This document shows, in pieces, positions 11,775-22,680 of a stretch of 64,000 bases of DNA. The notes below the pieces were generated by a model, which saw only the letters and a list, made by a program, of their open reading frames with translations, did not search any database and was not told the origin of the DNA. This DNA comes from Macrostomum hystrix (lineage: Eukaryota > Platyhelminthes > Macrostomidae), in assembly GCA_950097015.1 (NCBI GenBank), contig CATNEN010000002.1, positions 62,001 through 126,000 on the forward strand. Reading direction: 5' to 3'. Each line of letters opens with the position of its first letter. The stretch's first letter is position 1. Made by a program: the position numbers and the translations under genes.

Positions 11775-12040
11775 GTGAATGGCAGAGAACGGTCTAACGC
11801 GTTTGCAGCAAGGTCCCTGAGCTCGATTCCGCGGCGAGGCCACATTTTATTTGTGGTGCAGCCGGCGGAGAGAAGGCTTGGGGGCTTGTCATGCAGCTAC
11901 GCCCTTGAGTGCCAACCACCAAGTGACCTGTTCAGCGAGTGCCTGCGTACAGTCTCCAAGTTCGTGTGTGCTCAGGAGTCAGCGAACTGGGGCAGAATGC
12001 ATAGTGTCACCAAATTATGTGCCAGCAGCCCTCTTACAGT
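11775..12040 (+). mobile_element. tRNA-derived SINE, near full length
   Basis: The head contains TGGCAGAGAACGG (A-box-like) and GAGCTCGATTCC (B-box-like). The body GAGAGAAGGCTTGGGGGCTT and the tail TGTGCTCAGGAGTCAGCGAA match the copies at 36433-36755 and 53158-53425. It ends in an ATT-type microsatellite, as expected of a SINE 3' tail. It lies about 105 bases before the start codon of the GPCR and could supply 5' untranslated sequence. Confidence 0.85.
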
Positions 12041-12072
12041 TATTATTATCATTATTTTATTATTATTATTAT
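12041..12072. repeat. TTA microsatellite (SINE tail)
   Basis: An imperfect run of TTA/TTATCA units that follows the SINE body and is probably its expanded tail. Confidence 0.8.
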
Positions 12073-12145
12073 GGTTCAGGCGTACAATTCTATCTATCTA
12101 GCTGTTACCGCTACCATTACTGCTCTCTGGCAGACCATAGAATCA

Positions 12146-13717
12146 ATGGACACGCCGCGATTCAAGGATCTCTCCGATGTGCTGCAGCTGCGCAAGCAGG
12201 GCCAGAGCATGTCCACCTCCGTACAGGCCACAACCACCCTGTGGCTGACTACAGTCTCCGTGTTGGGCATCGTTGGCAACGCCCTGGTGATCATGTTCTT
12301 CTCCAGAAGCCTGAAAGACCTGCCCCAGAATGTCTACGTGATCGCTCTGGCAGCCCTGGACTTGGTCGTCTGCGCGGTGGTTATTCCGTCGACAATCTAT
12401 CAGGACGTCTGGCTGGCTTCTAGCAGCGACCTGGGCTGCAAGCTGTTCAACATTCTCCGCTACTCTCTGGTTCCATCGTCTGCATTTTTGCTGTGCCTCA
12501 TCGCCGTTGATCGCTTCGTCATCATCTGCTTCGTGCCGGGCATCCAGTCGACAAGGAAGAACTCGCTGCTGTACATCGGCCTGGTTCTGGTGCTGGGCTT
12601 CGCTCTCGGTGTTCCTGGCGGACTGACAACCGGAGCCAGCGTGCGCATCACCGTGGATGCCGCAGTCAGCAAGTTCAATGGCAACTTCAGCGTCTCTCAC
12701 TGTACCTCGGATTTCAGCATAATCTCAGAGTCGGTCTACAAGGTCTATCGCACAATGCTCACCGCAATTTTCTCCGTCATGCTGCTCCTCCTGGTGTTTT
12801 TCTACGCCAACATTTTCTGTTTTGTCCGCAAGCGCCAGCAACGCTGGGCAAAGTCGCGCAGCTACTTGGCCTCCAAGATGGAGCGAAGCGGCGGCAACAC
12901 TGCCGAGCTCGGCGGCACCAAGGGTCGACGGTGGCTGCTGAACCGCCGCTGGAGCGCAGGCTATGGCGTCGGCGGCGACGGCGGGCGCAACACGCGGCGT
13001 CTCCTGTCTGTGGGCCGTCTGGACGAGGTGACGGAAGTGACGAGCTGCATTGAGGCCAGGCGAGCGTCAGTGAACTTGCCACGCTTCGACCAGCCTGGCC
13101 AGTCATCATCCGAATGCCTTGAGACCGACATAGACGAAGCCCTGGCCGCCTCCTCACCGGTGAAAAATGCTTTCCAGAAGCGAATTTCGGAGGTTTCAGA
13201 ACAGACCAGCTCAGCTGGCCAGGCTGCTGAGATCGAGGGTGCTGACGCCATCGAGCTCAGCGTGATGCTCACTCCTAGCATGACGGACTGCGATTCGCAG
13301 TCGCGTCCCAACCGCATCAACTCGCTGGCCAGTGAGCACCTGACTCAGGCCCGACAGGACTTGGCCGAGCGCACGCAGAAGCGGCCCCACATCAAGACCG
13401 CCAAGGTGCTCGGCGTCATCACCTTCTTCTACGTGTTGTCCTACCTGCCATTCTTTCTAGTTTACAACTTTAACAAATCGGTGAGCGAAGGCGTCACGGG
13501 CCGTTGGATGGTAGAGACGGGCAACTTCTCGGCAGGCAAGTCCATCGACGCCTGGCCAGAGAGGCACAACAGCAGCGCGTGGGCATTCAGCTTCGACTCA
13601 GCTGTCGCCGGCGATGATGTGAGCGGTGGCGTCGGTGGCGGCAGTGACAGTGAAGCGTCGGTCTATCACCAGGCGGTGAAGGTGATGTTCTATTTTTACT
13701 TCATTACTTCGCCATGA
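12146..13717 (+). CDS. Rhodopsin-family GPCR (orphan, peptide/amine-like), C-terminus broken
   Basis: A seven-transmembrane receptor expected in the plasma membrane and coupled to G proteins; the ligand is unknown. The start MDTPRF at 12146 is chosen over an upstream in-frame ATG because the sequence before it is SINE tail and microsatellite; an AG acceptor also precedes it at 12131. From this Met the frame has 523 residues. TM1 spans about 30-52 with the GN pair at 44-45. TM2 carries LAALD with Asp72. Cys98 is the conserved TM3 cysteine and DRF at 122-124 replaces DRY. TM4 lacks the usual tryptophan. The third intracellular loop is about 190 residues, Ser/Arg-rich, and is followed by TM6 with KTAKVLGVITFFYVLSYLPF. 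The last residues FYFYFITSP look like the start of TM7, then a stop falls where NPxxY should lie. One base downstream the frame reads MN. This could be a frameshift, a sequence error, an unseen intron or a decayed gene. The family resembles invertebrate orphan receptors; no closer assignment is safe. Confidence 0.85.
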   Translation: MDTPRFKDLSDVLQLRKQGQSMSTSVQATTTLWLTTVSVLGIVGNALVIMFFSRSLKDLPQNVYVIALAALDLVVCAVVIPSTIYQDVWLASSSDLGCKLFNILRYSLVPSSAFLLCLIAVDRFVIICFVPGIQSTRKNSLLYIGLVLVLGFALGVPGGLTTGASVRITVDAAVSKFNGNFSVSHCTSDFSIISESVYKVYRTMLTAIFSVMLLLLVFFYANIFCFVRKRQQRWAKSRSYLASKMERSGGNTAELGGTKGRRWLLNRRWSAGYGVGGDGGRNTRRLLSVGRLDEVTEVTSCIEARRASVNLPRFDQPGQSSSECLETDIDEALAASSPVKNAFQKRISEVSEQTSSAGQAAEIEGADAIELSVMLTPSMTDCDSQSRPNRINSLASEHLTQARQDLAERTQKRPHIKTAKVLGVITFFYVLSYLPFFLVYNFNKSVSEGVTGRWMVETGNFSAGKSIDAWPERHNSSAWAFSFDSAVAGDDVSGGVGGGSDSEASVYHQAVKVMFYFYFITSP

Positions 13718-13877
13718 ACACGGGCTCCATCCAATGAAACAACTTCCAGAATCACAAAACATCGGCATCGTCGAAATATTCAACGATTCTCGTCGGGGTG
13801 TCTCGTGGCAAAGACCGCCAATATAGGCATAAATTTTCTGCCCACAAAATTTTATCATGCAACCATGCCGGCTTAAA

Positions 13878-14003
13878 GGGGGGTCCGTGGCAGAGCAGTT
13901 ATCGCGTTTGCCTCTCGCACCAAGGTCCCTAAGTTCGATTCCACGGCGAGGCGACATTTATATGGGGCGCAACCGCGGAGAGAAGGCTCGGGGGCTCGTC
14001 GTG
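13878..14003 (+). mobile_element. tRNA-derived SINE, truncated by polypyrimidine array
   Basis: The head GTGGCAGAGCAGTTATCGCG carries the A-box region and AAGTTCGATTCC the B-box. The body GAGAGAAGGCTCGGGGGCTC is followed at once by the CCTCCTTCCTTCC array, so the rest of the SINE is replaced. This suggests the array arose from, or inserted in, the SINE's 3' part. Confidence 0.85.
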
Positions 14004-17000
14004 CTGCCTCCTCCTTCCTTCCTTCTTCCTCCTTCCTCCTTCCTCCTTCCTTCCTTCTTCCTCCTTCCTCCTTCCTTCCTCCTTCCTCCTTCCTTCCTTC
14101 TTCCTCCTTCCTCCTTCCTTCCTCCTTCCTCCTTCCTCCTCCTTCCTTCCTTCTCCTCCCTCCTTCTTCTTCCTTCATCCTTTCTCCTTTCTTCCTCCTT
14201 CCTTCTTCCTCCTTTCTCCTTCTTCCTCCTTCCTCCTTCCTCCTTCCTACTTCCTCCTTCCTTCCTCCTTCACTCTTCCTCCTTCCTCCTTCCTCCTTTC
14301 TCCTTCCTTCCTCCTTCCTTCCTCCTCCTTCCTCATTCCTCCTTCCTTCCTCCTTCCTCCTTCCTTCTTCCTCCTTCCTCTTTCCTCCTTCCTTCCTTCT
14401 TCCTCCTTCCTCCTTTCTTCCTCCTTTCTTCTTCCTCCTTCCTCCTTCCTTCTTCCTCCTTCCTCTTTCCTCCTTCCTTCCTTCTTCCTCCTTCCTCCTT
14501 CCTTCCTCCTTCCTCCTTCCTCCTTCCTCCTTCCTCCTTCCTCTTTCCTCCTTCCTCCTTCCTCCTTCTTCCTCCTTCCTCCTTCCTCCTTCCTCCTTCC
14601 TCCTTCCTTCCTCCTTCCCCCTTCCTCCTTCCTCCTTTTTCCTTTTTCCTCCTTCCTCCTTCCTCCTTCCTCCTTCCTCCTTTCTCCTTCCTCCTTCCTC
14701 CTTCCTCCTTCCTCTTTCCTGCTCCTTCCTCCTTCCTCCTTCCTCCTCCTTCCTTCTTCCTCTTTCCTCCTTCTTCCTCCTTCCTCCTTCTTCCTCCTTC
14801 CTCCTTCCTTCTTCCTCCTTCCTCTTTCCTCCTTCCTTCCTTCTTCCTCCTTCCTTCTTCCTTCCTCCTTCCCCCTTCCTCCTCCTTTCTTCCTTCTCCT
14901 CCCTCCTCCTTCTTCCTTCCTCCCTCCTCCTCCTCCTTCCTCCTTCCCCATTCCTCCTTCCTTTTTTCTCCTCCTTCCTCCTTCCTCCCTCCTCCTTCCA
15001 CCTTCCTCCGTCCTCCTCCTTCCTCCTCCTTCCTCCTTTCTTCCTCCTCCTTCCTCCTTCCTCCTTTCTCCTTCCTTCCTCCTTCCTTCCTCCTCCTATC
15101 TCTTTCCTCCTTCCTTCCTTCTTCCTCCTTCCTCCTTCCTTCCTCCTTCCTCCTTCCTCCTTCTTCCTTCCTTCTCCTCCCTCTTCCTTCTTCCTTCCTC
15201 CTTCCTCCTTTCTTCCTCCTTCCTTCTTCCTCCTTCCTCCTTCTTCCTCCTTCCTCCTTCCTCCTTCCTCCTTCCTCCTTCCTTCCTCCTTCCCTCTTCC
15301 TCCTTCCTCCTTCCTTCTTTCTCCTCCTTCCTCCTTCCTCCCTCCTCCTTCCACCTTCCTCCGTCCTCCTCCTTCCTCCTCCTTCCTCCTTTCTTCCTCC
15401 TCCTTCCTCCTTCCTCCTTTCTCCTTCCTTCCTTCTTCCTCCTTCCTCCTTCCTTCCTCCTTCCTCCTTCCTCCTTCTTCCTTCCTTCTCCTCCCTCCTC
15501 CTTCTTCCTTCCTCCTTCCTCCTTTCTTCCTCCTTCCTTCTTCCTCCTTCCTCCTTCTTCCTCCTTCCTCCTTCCTCCTTCCTCCTTCCTCCTTCCTTCC
15601 TCCTTCCCTCCTCCTCCTTCCTCCTTCCTCCTTTCTCCTTCCTTCCTCCTTCCTTCCTCCTCCTTCCTCATTCCTCCTTCCTTCCTTCTTCCTCCTTCCT
15701 CCTTCCTCCTTCCTCCTTCCTCTTTCCTCCTTCCTCCTTCCTCCTTCTTCCTCCTTCCTCCTTCCTCCTTCCTCCTTCCTCCTTCCTTCCTCCTTCCCCC
15801 TTCCTCCTTCCTCCTTTTTCCTTTTTCCTCCTTCCTCCTTCCTCCTTCCTCCTTCCTCCTTTCTCCTTCCTCCTTCCTCCTTCCTCCTTCCTCTTTCCTG
15901 CTCCTTCCTCCTTCCTCCTTCCTCCTCCTTCCTTCTTCCTCTTTCCTCCTTCTTCCTCCTTCCTCCTTCTTCCTCCTTCCTCCTTCCTTCTTCCTCCTTC
16001 CTCTTTCCTCCTTCCTTCCTTCTTCCTCCTTCCTTCTTCCTTCCTCCTTCCCCCTTCCTCCTCCTTTCTTCCTTCTCCTCCCTCCTCCTTCTTCCTTCCT
16101 CCCTCCTCCTCCTCCTTCCTCCTTCCCCATTCCTCCTTCCTTTTTTCTCCTCCTTCCTCCTTCCTCCCTCCTCCTTCCACCTTCCTCCGTCCTCCTCCTT
16201 CCTCCTCCTTCCTCCTTTCTTCCTCCTCCTTCCTCCTTCCTCCTTTCTCCTTCCTTCCTCCTTCCTTCCTCCTCCTATCTCTTTCCTCCTTCCTTCCTTC
16301 TTCCTCCTTCCTCCTTCCTTCCTCCTTCCTCCTTCCTCCTTCTTCCTTCCTTCTCCTCCCTCTTCCTTCTTCCTTCCTCCTTCCTCCTTTCTTCCTCCTT
16401 CCTTCTTCCTCCTTCCTCCTTCTTCCTCCTTCCTCCTTCCTCCTTCCTCCTTCCTCCTTCCTTCCTCCTTCCCTCTTCCTCCTTCCTCCTTCCTTCTTTC
16501 TCCTCCTTCCTCCTTCCTCCCTCCTCCTTCCACCTTCCTCCGTCCTCCTCCTTCCTCCTCCTTCCTCCTTTCTTCCTCCTCCTTCCTCCTTCCTCCTTTC
16601 TCCTTCCTTCCTTCTTCCTCCTTCCTCCTTCCTTCCTCCTTCCTCCTTCCTCCTTCTTCCTTCCTTCTCCTCCCTCCTCCTTCTTCCTTCCTCCTTCCTC
16701 CTTTCTTCCTCCTTCCTTCTTCCTCCTTCCTCCTTCTTCCTCCTTCCTCCTTCCTCCTTCCTCCTTCCTCCTTCCTTCCTCCTTCCCTCCTCCTCCTTCC
16801 TCCTTCCTCCTTTCTCCTTCCTTCCTCCTTCCTTCCTCCTCCTTCCTCATTCCTCCTTCCTTCCTTCTTCCTCCTTCCTCTTTCCTTCCTCCTTCCTCCT
16901 TCCTCCTTCCTTCTTCCTCCTTTCTTCCTCCTTTCTTCTTCCTCCTTCCTCCTTCCTCCTTCCTCCTCCTTCCTTCCTTGTCCTCCCTCCTCCTTCTTCC

Positions 17001-20000
17001 TTCCTCCCTCCTCCTCCTTCTTCCTCCTTCCCCCTTCCTCCTTCCTCCTTTCTCCTCCTTCCACCTTCCTCCCTTCTCCTTCCACCTTCCTCCGTCCTCC
17101 TCCTTCCTCCTCCTTCCTCCTTCCTCCTTCCTCCTTCCTCCTTCCTCCTTCCTCCTTCCTCCTTCCTCCTCCTACCTCCTTCCTCCTTCCTCCTTCCTCC
17201 GTTCTTCCTCCTTCCTTCTTCCTCCTTCCTCTTTCCTCCTCTTTCCTCCTCCTTCCTCCTCCTTCCTCTTTCCTCCCTCCTCCTTCTTTCTCCTTCCTCC
17301 TCCTTCCTCCTTCCTCTTTCCTCCTCCTTCCTCCTTCCTCCTTCCTCCTCCCTCCTCCTTCCTCTTTCCTCCTCCTTCCTCCTTCCTCCTTTCTCCTTCA
17401 TTCCTCCTTCCTTCCTCCTTCCTTCCTCTTTCCTCCTTCCTTCCTCCTTCCTCCTTCCTCCTTCCTCCTTCCTCCTTCCTTCTTCCTCCTTCCTCTTTCC
17501 TCCTTCCTTCCTTCTTCCTCCTTCCTCCTTCCTTCCTCCTTCCTCCTTCCTCCTTCCTCCTTCCTCCTTCCTCCTTCCTCCTTCCTCCTTCCTCCTTCTT
17601 CCTCCTTCCTCCTTCCTCCTTCCCCCTTCCTCCTTCCTCCTTTTTCCTTTTTCCTCCTTCCTCCTTCCTCCTTCCTCCTTCCTCCTTTCTCCTTCCTCCT
17701 CCTTCCTCTTTCCTCCTTCCTTCCTTCTTACTCCTTCCTCCTTCCTCCTCCTTCTCTTTCCTTCCTCCTCCTTTTTCCTCCTTCCTCCTTCCTCCTTCCT
17801 TCCTCCTCCTTCCTCCTCTTTCCTCCTTCTTTCCTCCTCCTTCCTCCTCATTCCTCTTTCCTCCCTCTTCCCCCTTCCTCCTTCCTCCTTTTTACTCCCT
17901 CCTCCTTCCACCTTCCTCCGTCCTCCTCCTTCCTCCTCCTTCCTCCTTTCTTCCTCCTCCTTCCTCCTTCCTCCTTTCTCCTTCCTCCTTTTTCCTTTTT
18001 TCTCCTTCCTCCTTCCTCCTTCCTCCTTCCTTCCTCCTCCTTCCTCCTTCCTCCTCCTTCCTTCTTCCTCTTTCCTCCTTCTTCCTCCTTCCTCCTTCTT
18101 CCTCCTTCCTCCTTCCTTCTTCCTCCTTCCTCTTTCCTCCTTCCTTCGTTCTTCCTCCTTCCTCCTTCCCCCTTCCTCCTTCCTCCTTCCTTCCTCCTCC
18201 TTCCTCTTTCCTCCTTCCTTCCTTCTTACTCCTTCCTCCTTCCTTCCTCCTTCCTCCTTCCTCCTTCTTCCTTCCTTCTCCTCCCTCCTCCGTCTTCCTT
18301 CCTCCTTCCTCCTCCTTCCTCCTTCCTTCTTCCTCCTTCCTCCTTCCTCCTCCTTCCTCCTTCCTCCTTCCTCCTTCCTCCTTCCTCCTTCCTCTTTCCT
18401 GCTCCTTCCTCCTTCCTCCTTCCTCCTCCTTCCTTCTTCCTCTTTCCTCCTCCTTCCTCCTTCCTCCTCCTTCCTTCTTCCTCTTTCCTCCTTCTTCCTC
18501 CTTCCTCCTTCTTCCTCCTTCCTCCTTCCTTCTTCCTCCTTCCTCTTTCCTCCTTCCTTCGTTCTTCCTCCTTCCTCCTTCCCCCTTCCTCCTTCCTCCT
18601 TCCTTCCTCCTCCTTCCTCTTTCCTCCTTCCTTCCTTCTTACTCCTTCCTCCTTCCTCCTCCTTCTCTTTCCTTCCTCCTCCTTTTTCCTCCTTCCTCCT
18701 CTTTCCTCCTTCTTTCCTCCTCCTTCCTCCTCATTCCTCTTTCCTCCCTCTTCCCCCTTCCTCCTTCCTCCTTTTTACTCCCTCCTCCTTCCACCTTCCT
18801 CAGTCCTCCTCCTTCCTCCTCCTTCCTCCTTTCTTCCTCCTCCTTCCTCCTTCCTCCTTTCTCCTTCCTCCTTTTTCCTTTTTCCTCCTTCCTCCTTCCT
18901 CCTTCCTCCTTCCTCCTTTCTCCTTCCTCCTTCCTCCTTCCTCCTTCCTCTTTCCTGCTCCTTCCTCCTTCCTCCTTCCTCCTCCTTCCTCCTTCCTCCT
19001 TCCTCCTTCCTCCTTCCTCCTTCCTCTTTCCTGCTCCTTCCTCCTTCCTCCTTCCTCCTCCTTCCTTCTTCCTCTTTCCTCCTCCTTCCTCCTTCCTCCT
19101 CCTTCCTTCTTCCTCTTTCCTCCTTCTTCCTCCTTCCTCCTTCTTCCTCCTTCCTCCTTCCTCCTTCCTCCTTCCTCCTTTCTTCCTCCTCCTTCCTCTT
19201 TCCTCCTTCTTCCTTCCTTCCTCCTTCTTCCTCCTTCCTCCTTGCTCCTTCCTCCTTCCTCCTTTCTTCCTCCTCCTTCCTCCTTCCTTCCTTCTTCCTC
19301 CTTCCTCCTTCCTTCCTCCTTCCTCCTTCCTCCTTCCTCCTTCCTCCTTCCTCCTTCCTCCTTCTTCCTCCTCCCTCCCTCCTTCCTCCATCCTCCTTCC
19401 TCCTTCCTTCCTCCTTCCTCCTTCCTCCTTCCTCCTTCCTCCTTCCTCCTTCTTCCTCCTTCCTCTTTCCTCCTCCTTCCTCCTTCCTCCTTCCTCCTTC
19501 CTCCTTTCTTCCTCCTCCTTCCTTCCTTCCTTCCTTCCTCCTTCCTTTTTCCTCCTTCCTCCTCCTTCCTTCCTTCCTCCTCCTTCCCCCTTCCTCCTTC
19601 CTCCTTTTTCCTCCTTCTTCCTTCCTCTTTCCTCCTTCCTTCCTCCTCCTTCCTTCTCCTTCCTCTTTCCTTCCTCCTCCTTTTTCCTCCTTCCTCCTTC
19701 CTCCTTCCTTCCTCCTCCTTCCTCCTCTTTCCTCCTTCTTTCCTCCTCCTTCCTCCTCATTCCTCTTTCCTCCCTCTTCCCCCTTCCTCCTTCCTCCTTT
19801 TTACTCCTTCCTCGTTCCTCTTTCCTTCTTCCTTCCTCCTCCTTCCTCCTCCTTCCTCTTTCCTCCCTCCTCCTCCTTTCTCCTCCTTCCTTCCTTCCTC
19901 CTCCTTCCCCCTTCCTCCTTCCTCCTTTTTCCTCCTTCCTCCTTCCTCTTTCCTCCTTCCTTCCTCCTCTTTCCTCCTCCTTCCTCTTTCCTCCCTCCTC

Positions 20001-20735
20001 CTCCTTCCTCCTTCCTCCTCCTTCCTCCTTCCTCTTTCCTCCTCCTTCCTCTTTCCTCCTTCTTCCTTCCTTCCTCCTTCTTCCTCCTTCCTCCTTCCTC
20101 CTTCCTCCTTCCTCCTTTCTTCCTCCTCCTTCCTATTTCCTCCTTCTTCCTTCCTTCCTCCTTCTTCCTCCTTCCTCCTTGCTCCTTCCTCCTTCCTCCT
20201 TTCTTCCTCCTCCTTCCTCCTTCCTTCCTTCTTCCTCCTTCCTCCTTCCTTCCTCCTTCCTCCTTCCTCCTTCCTCCTTCCTCCTTCCTCCTTCCTCCTT
20301 CTTCCTTCTCCCTCCCTCCTTCCTCCATCCTCCTTCCTCCTTCCTTCCTCCTTCCTCCTTCCTCCTTCCTCCTTCCTCCTTCCTCCTTCTTCCTCCTTCC
20401 TCTTTCCTCCTCCTTCCTCCTTCCTCCTTCCTCCTTCCTCCTTTTTCCTTCCTTCCTCCTTCCTTCCTCCTCCTTCCATTTTCCTCCTTTCTTCCTCCTC
20501 CTTCCTTCCTTCCTTCCTACCTCCTTCCTTCTTCCTCCTCCTTCCTCCTTCACTTTCCTCCTTCCTCCTTCCTTCCTCCTTCCTTTCTCCTCCTTCCTCT
20601 TTCCTCCTTCCTTCCTTCTCCTTCCTCCTCCTTCCTCCTCCTTCCTCCTTCCTTCCTTCTTCCTCCTTCCTCCTTCCTTCCTCCTTCCTCCTTCCTCCTT
20701 CCTCCTTCTTCCTTCCTCTTCCTCCTTCCTCCATT
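14004..20735. repeat. 6.7-kb polypyrimidine satellite (TTCCTCC)n
   Basis: An almost purely pyrimidine plus strand built from TTCCTCC and TTCC/TCC variants, with rare single purines. A pyrimidine-only strand cannot contain TAA, TAG or TGA, and its purine complement has no T, so all six frames are open for long stretches (up to about 2300 codons). Those frames are not genes. Such mirror-repeat homopurine-homopyrimidine DNA can form triplex (H-DNA). Confidence 0.97.
14522..16879. repeat. 1,179-bp tandem duplication inside the polypyrimidine array
   Basis: Rare marker variants recur at an exact offset of 1,179 bases: the CCCCAT variant at 14950 and 16129, CCCTCTTCC at 15292 and 16471, CTCATTCC at 15666 and 16845. 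The two copies run about 14522-15700 and 15701-16879 and look almost identical, so the duplication is recent. Shorter related blocks recur near 17620 and 18860. Confidence 0.85.
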
Positions 20736-20966
20736 CGAAAAAACATTCCAAAAAACAAATAACAATGACAAAATGTAACAATGATACGCTATATTGTCAT
20801 ATTATATCATACCCATGCCTAATTACCAGATACGTCTATTGACATATTCAATCAAATACTACAAATTGTTCCTCTCGTTAAAACTTCAAACGCATAAACA
20901 AAAGACCCTATTCACTGAAGCACTCCTGCAAAGTCTCTGCTTCATCTACGCTCACTCACTGACGAC

Positions 20967-22592
20967 TCACTCCATATTCAGCACCACCAGTCGCTTGTTA
21001 CTATTGTCAGCCACCACCAGCTGCTCGCGCGCGCCTCCCGTCACCACCGCCAGACCAAATGGATTTTCGAATCTGCCGACACCGCTGCCGCTCTCGCCCG
21101 GCACCCCCAGAGTCCACAGCAGCGACCCGTCGTCTGCAGCCACCGCTCGCACTGAGTGACCTCGCCATTCACTCACGAACAGGCGGCCTCTCCTGTCCAC
21201 GGCCACACCCACTGGCTCAGTAAACTTTTTGAGGCTGCAACGCTCAGTCGGGTGGGAGGCGACCACCTGCTGGGTGTCAATGCGCACTCTGTGCACCTGC
21301 TTGTGCTTCCAGTCTGTCACCAGAATGCAGTTGTCGTGAATCGCCAGGTTGCGCAGATCAGCATCAGGAAACTCAGTCAGCGTGATGACCGTCTCCATCT
21401 CGCCAGTCGCTTTGCTGAATGCAACAATTTTGTTGCCACCAGACACAAACACGGAGGCCGCGTTGCCGCCGATTCCAAAGATGAAACGAAAGCCCTCGAT
21501 TCGTGGTTCGATTCGACGCACCTTTCGACCACTCAGGTCCGTCACTGTCACTGCGTCAGATTGAGCAATGAACAGCAGCTGACGGTCGCAGTGAAGACCA
21601 AAGATGTACTTCTTACAGTCGATGTCGCAGTGGCACCGCAGCTTCTTCGAGCCGTCCACAGACACCACCTGAAGGTGGTCCTTGTCACTTCTAAATGAAA
21701 ATTGATGCGAAGAAATTGATGCGAAGATGCAGGGCTGAGGCAGAGCCTCACCGCCGTCACTCGCTGACTCGGCGGCCACCACACGGCCCGAACGGTTACC
21801 AACGAATCCGCTGGTGTCGCTGCACACCGCCAGCCACTTAACAAGACCATCCAGCTTCACCTCGTGACTGAACACAATCGGATCGAACAATGCCTGTCTC
21901 GGTTGCTTCATTGCATCGTCGATCTCCTCGGGTGTCGCGCTGACCTCAGCGTCTCTCCAGCCCTCACCAGTCCATACGTTCACACGAGCCAACGCTCTGC
22001 CGAACTGCTCCGACACCTGCCCCAGTCGCTCCAGCTGCTGCTCCGCTCCCAAGCTCTCCTCCAGCGACTTCTGCAGCCGATCAAAGTCCGCCTTCAAGTC
22101 ATCGAGCGACAACTCCATCGACATCGTCAGCTCGACAAGCTTCGACATGTCGCGTGCAGCTTCTGCCATCGACGTCTCCTGCCTGTAGCTTCTCACATCG
22201 TCCATGTCCCGCTGCCACACACGCGCTGTCTCAATCCGAGCTATCATCGGACCTGTCAGTCGATCTTCACTCGAATCCAGGTATCTCCGCATTGTCTCAT
22301 ACAGCTGCTTCGCCCGTCGCAGCTGCTCCTCCATCTCGTGAATCCAATCTCCTCCACCACCTGCTGCACTGCCACCTGCAGCTTCGGCTTGTGGAAAGGC
22401 ACGCAGCTTCTCAGCGACCTTCTCCTTCAGCTTGTGGGCATCCGCCACATCAACACTCAGGTGTTCCGAGCACAGGTAGCGCTCGGAGAACGGACCCAGG
22501 CCGACTGCAGCTTTTTGGCAGACGACGCAGATTGGGATGGCTTCAGGAGGTACTTCGGAACTCGAGCGGTCGCTGGAGTCTCCACGCTGCAT
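20967..22592 (-). CDS. B-box/coiled-coil/NHL-repeat protein (TRIM-like without RING)
   Basis: A single-exon 541-residue protein. Residues about 22-45 hold a short cysteine/histidine cluster (CVVC then CSEH) that looks like a reduced B-box zinc site. No RING finger precedes it, so ubiquitin-ligase activity is not indicated. Residues about 85-215 are rich in Glu, Arg and Leu and predict coiled coil. The C-terminal half reads as an NHL-type beta-propeller: the clearest blades are FTEPVGVAVDRRGRLFVSEW and GRFENPFGLAVV followed by LVVADNSNKRLVVL. NHL propellers bind RNA or protein partners. The start is the first ATG (MQRGDSS). The region beginning 89 bases upstream is duplicated at window position 1. 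Assignment to the TRIM-NHL group is by architecture only. Confidence 0.85.
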   Translation of the reverse strand: MQRGDSSDRSSSEVPPEAIPICVVCQKAAVGLGPFSERYLCSEHLSVDVADAHKLKEKVAEKLRAFPQAEAAGGSAAGGGGDWIHEMEEQLRRAKQLYETMRRYLDSSEDRLTGPMIARIETARVWQRDMDDVRSYRQETSMAEAARDMSKLVELTMSMELSLDDLKADFDRLQKSLEESLGAEQQLERLGQVSEQFGRALARVNVWTGEGWRDAEVSATPEEIDDAMKQPRQALFDPIVFSHEVKLDGLVKWLAVCSDTSGFVGNRSGRVVAAESASDGGEALPQPCIFASISSHQFSFRSDKDHLQVVSVDGSKKLRCHCDIDCKKYIFGLHCDRQLLFIAQSDAVTVTDLSGRKVRRIEPRIEGFRFIFGIGGNAASVFVSGGNKIVAFSKATGEMETVITLTEFPDADLRNLAIHDNCILVTDWKHKQVHRVRIDTQQVVASHPTERCSLKKFTEPVGVAVDRRGRLFVSEWRGHSVRAVAADDGSLLWTLGVPGESGSGVGRFENPFGLAVVTGGAREQLVVADNSNKRLVVLNME

Positions 22593-22680
22593 TTTCAGAT
22601 TCGAGGTCTGGAAAGAGAGTCGGAAAGAGGCCGTGTGAGTTGAAGACTGCTGCTGGAATCTGCCAGAACTCTAATATTAT

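Noticed and set aside
13857-20778. Open frames of up to about 2300 codons rich in Ser, Pro, Leu and Phe, or Arg, Glu, Gly and Lys on the other strand
   Set aside because: A pyrimidine-only strand and its purine complement cannot contain stop codons, so the frames follow from composition. There is no domain or splice signal.
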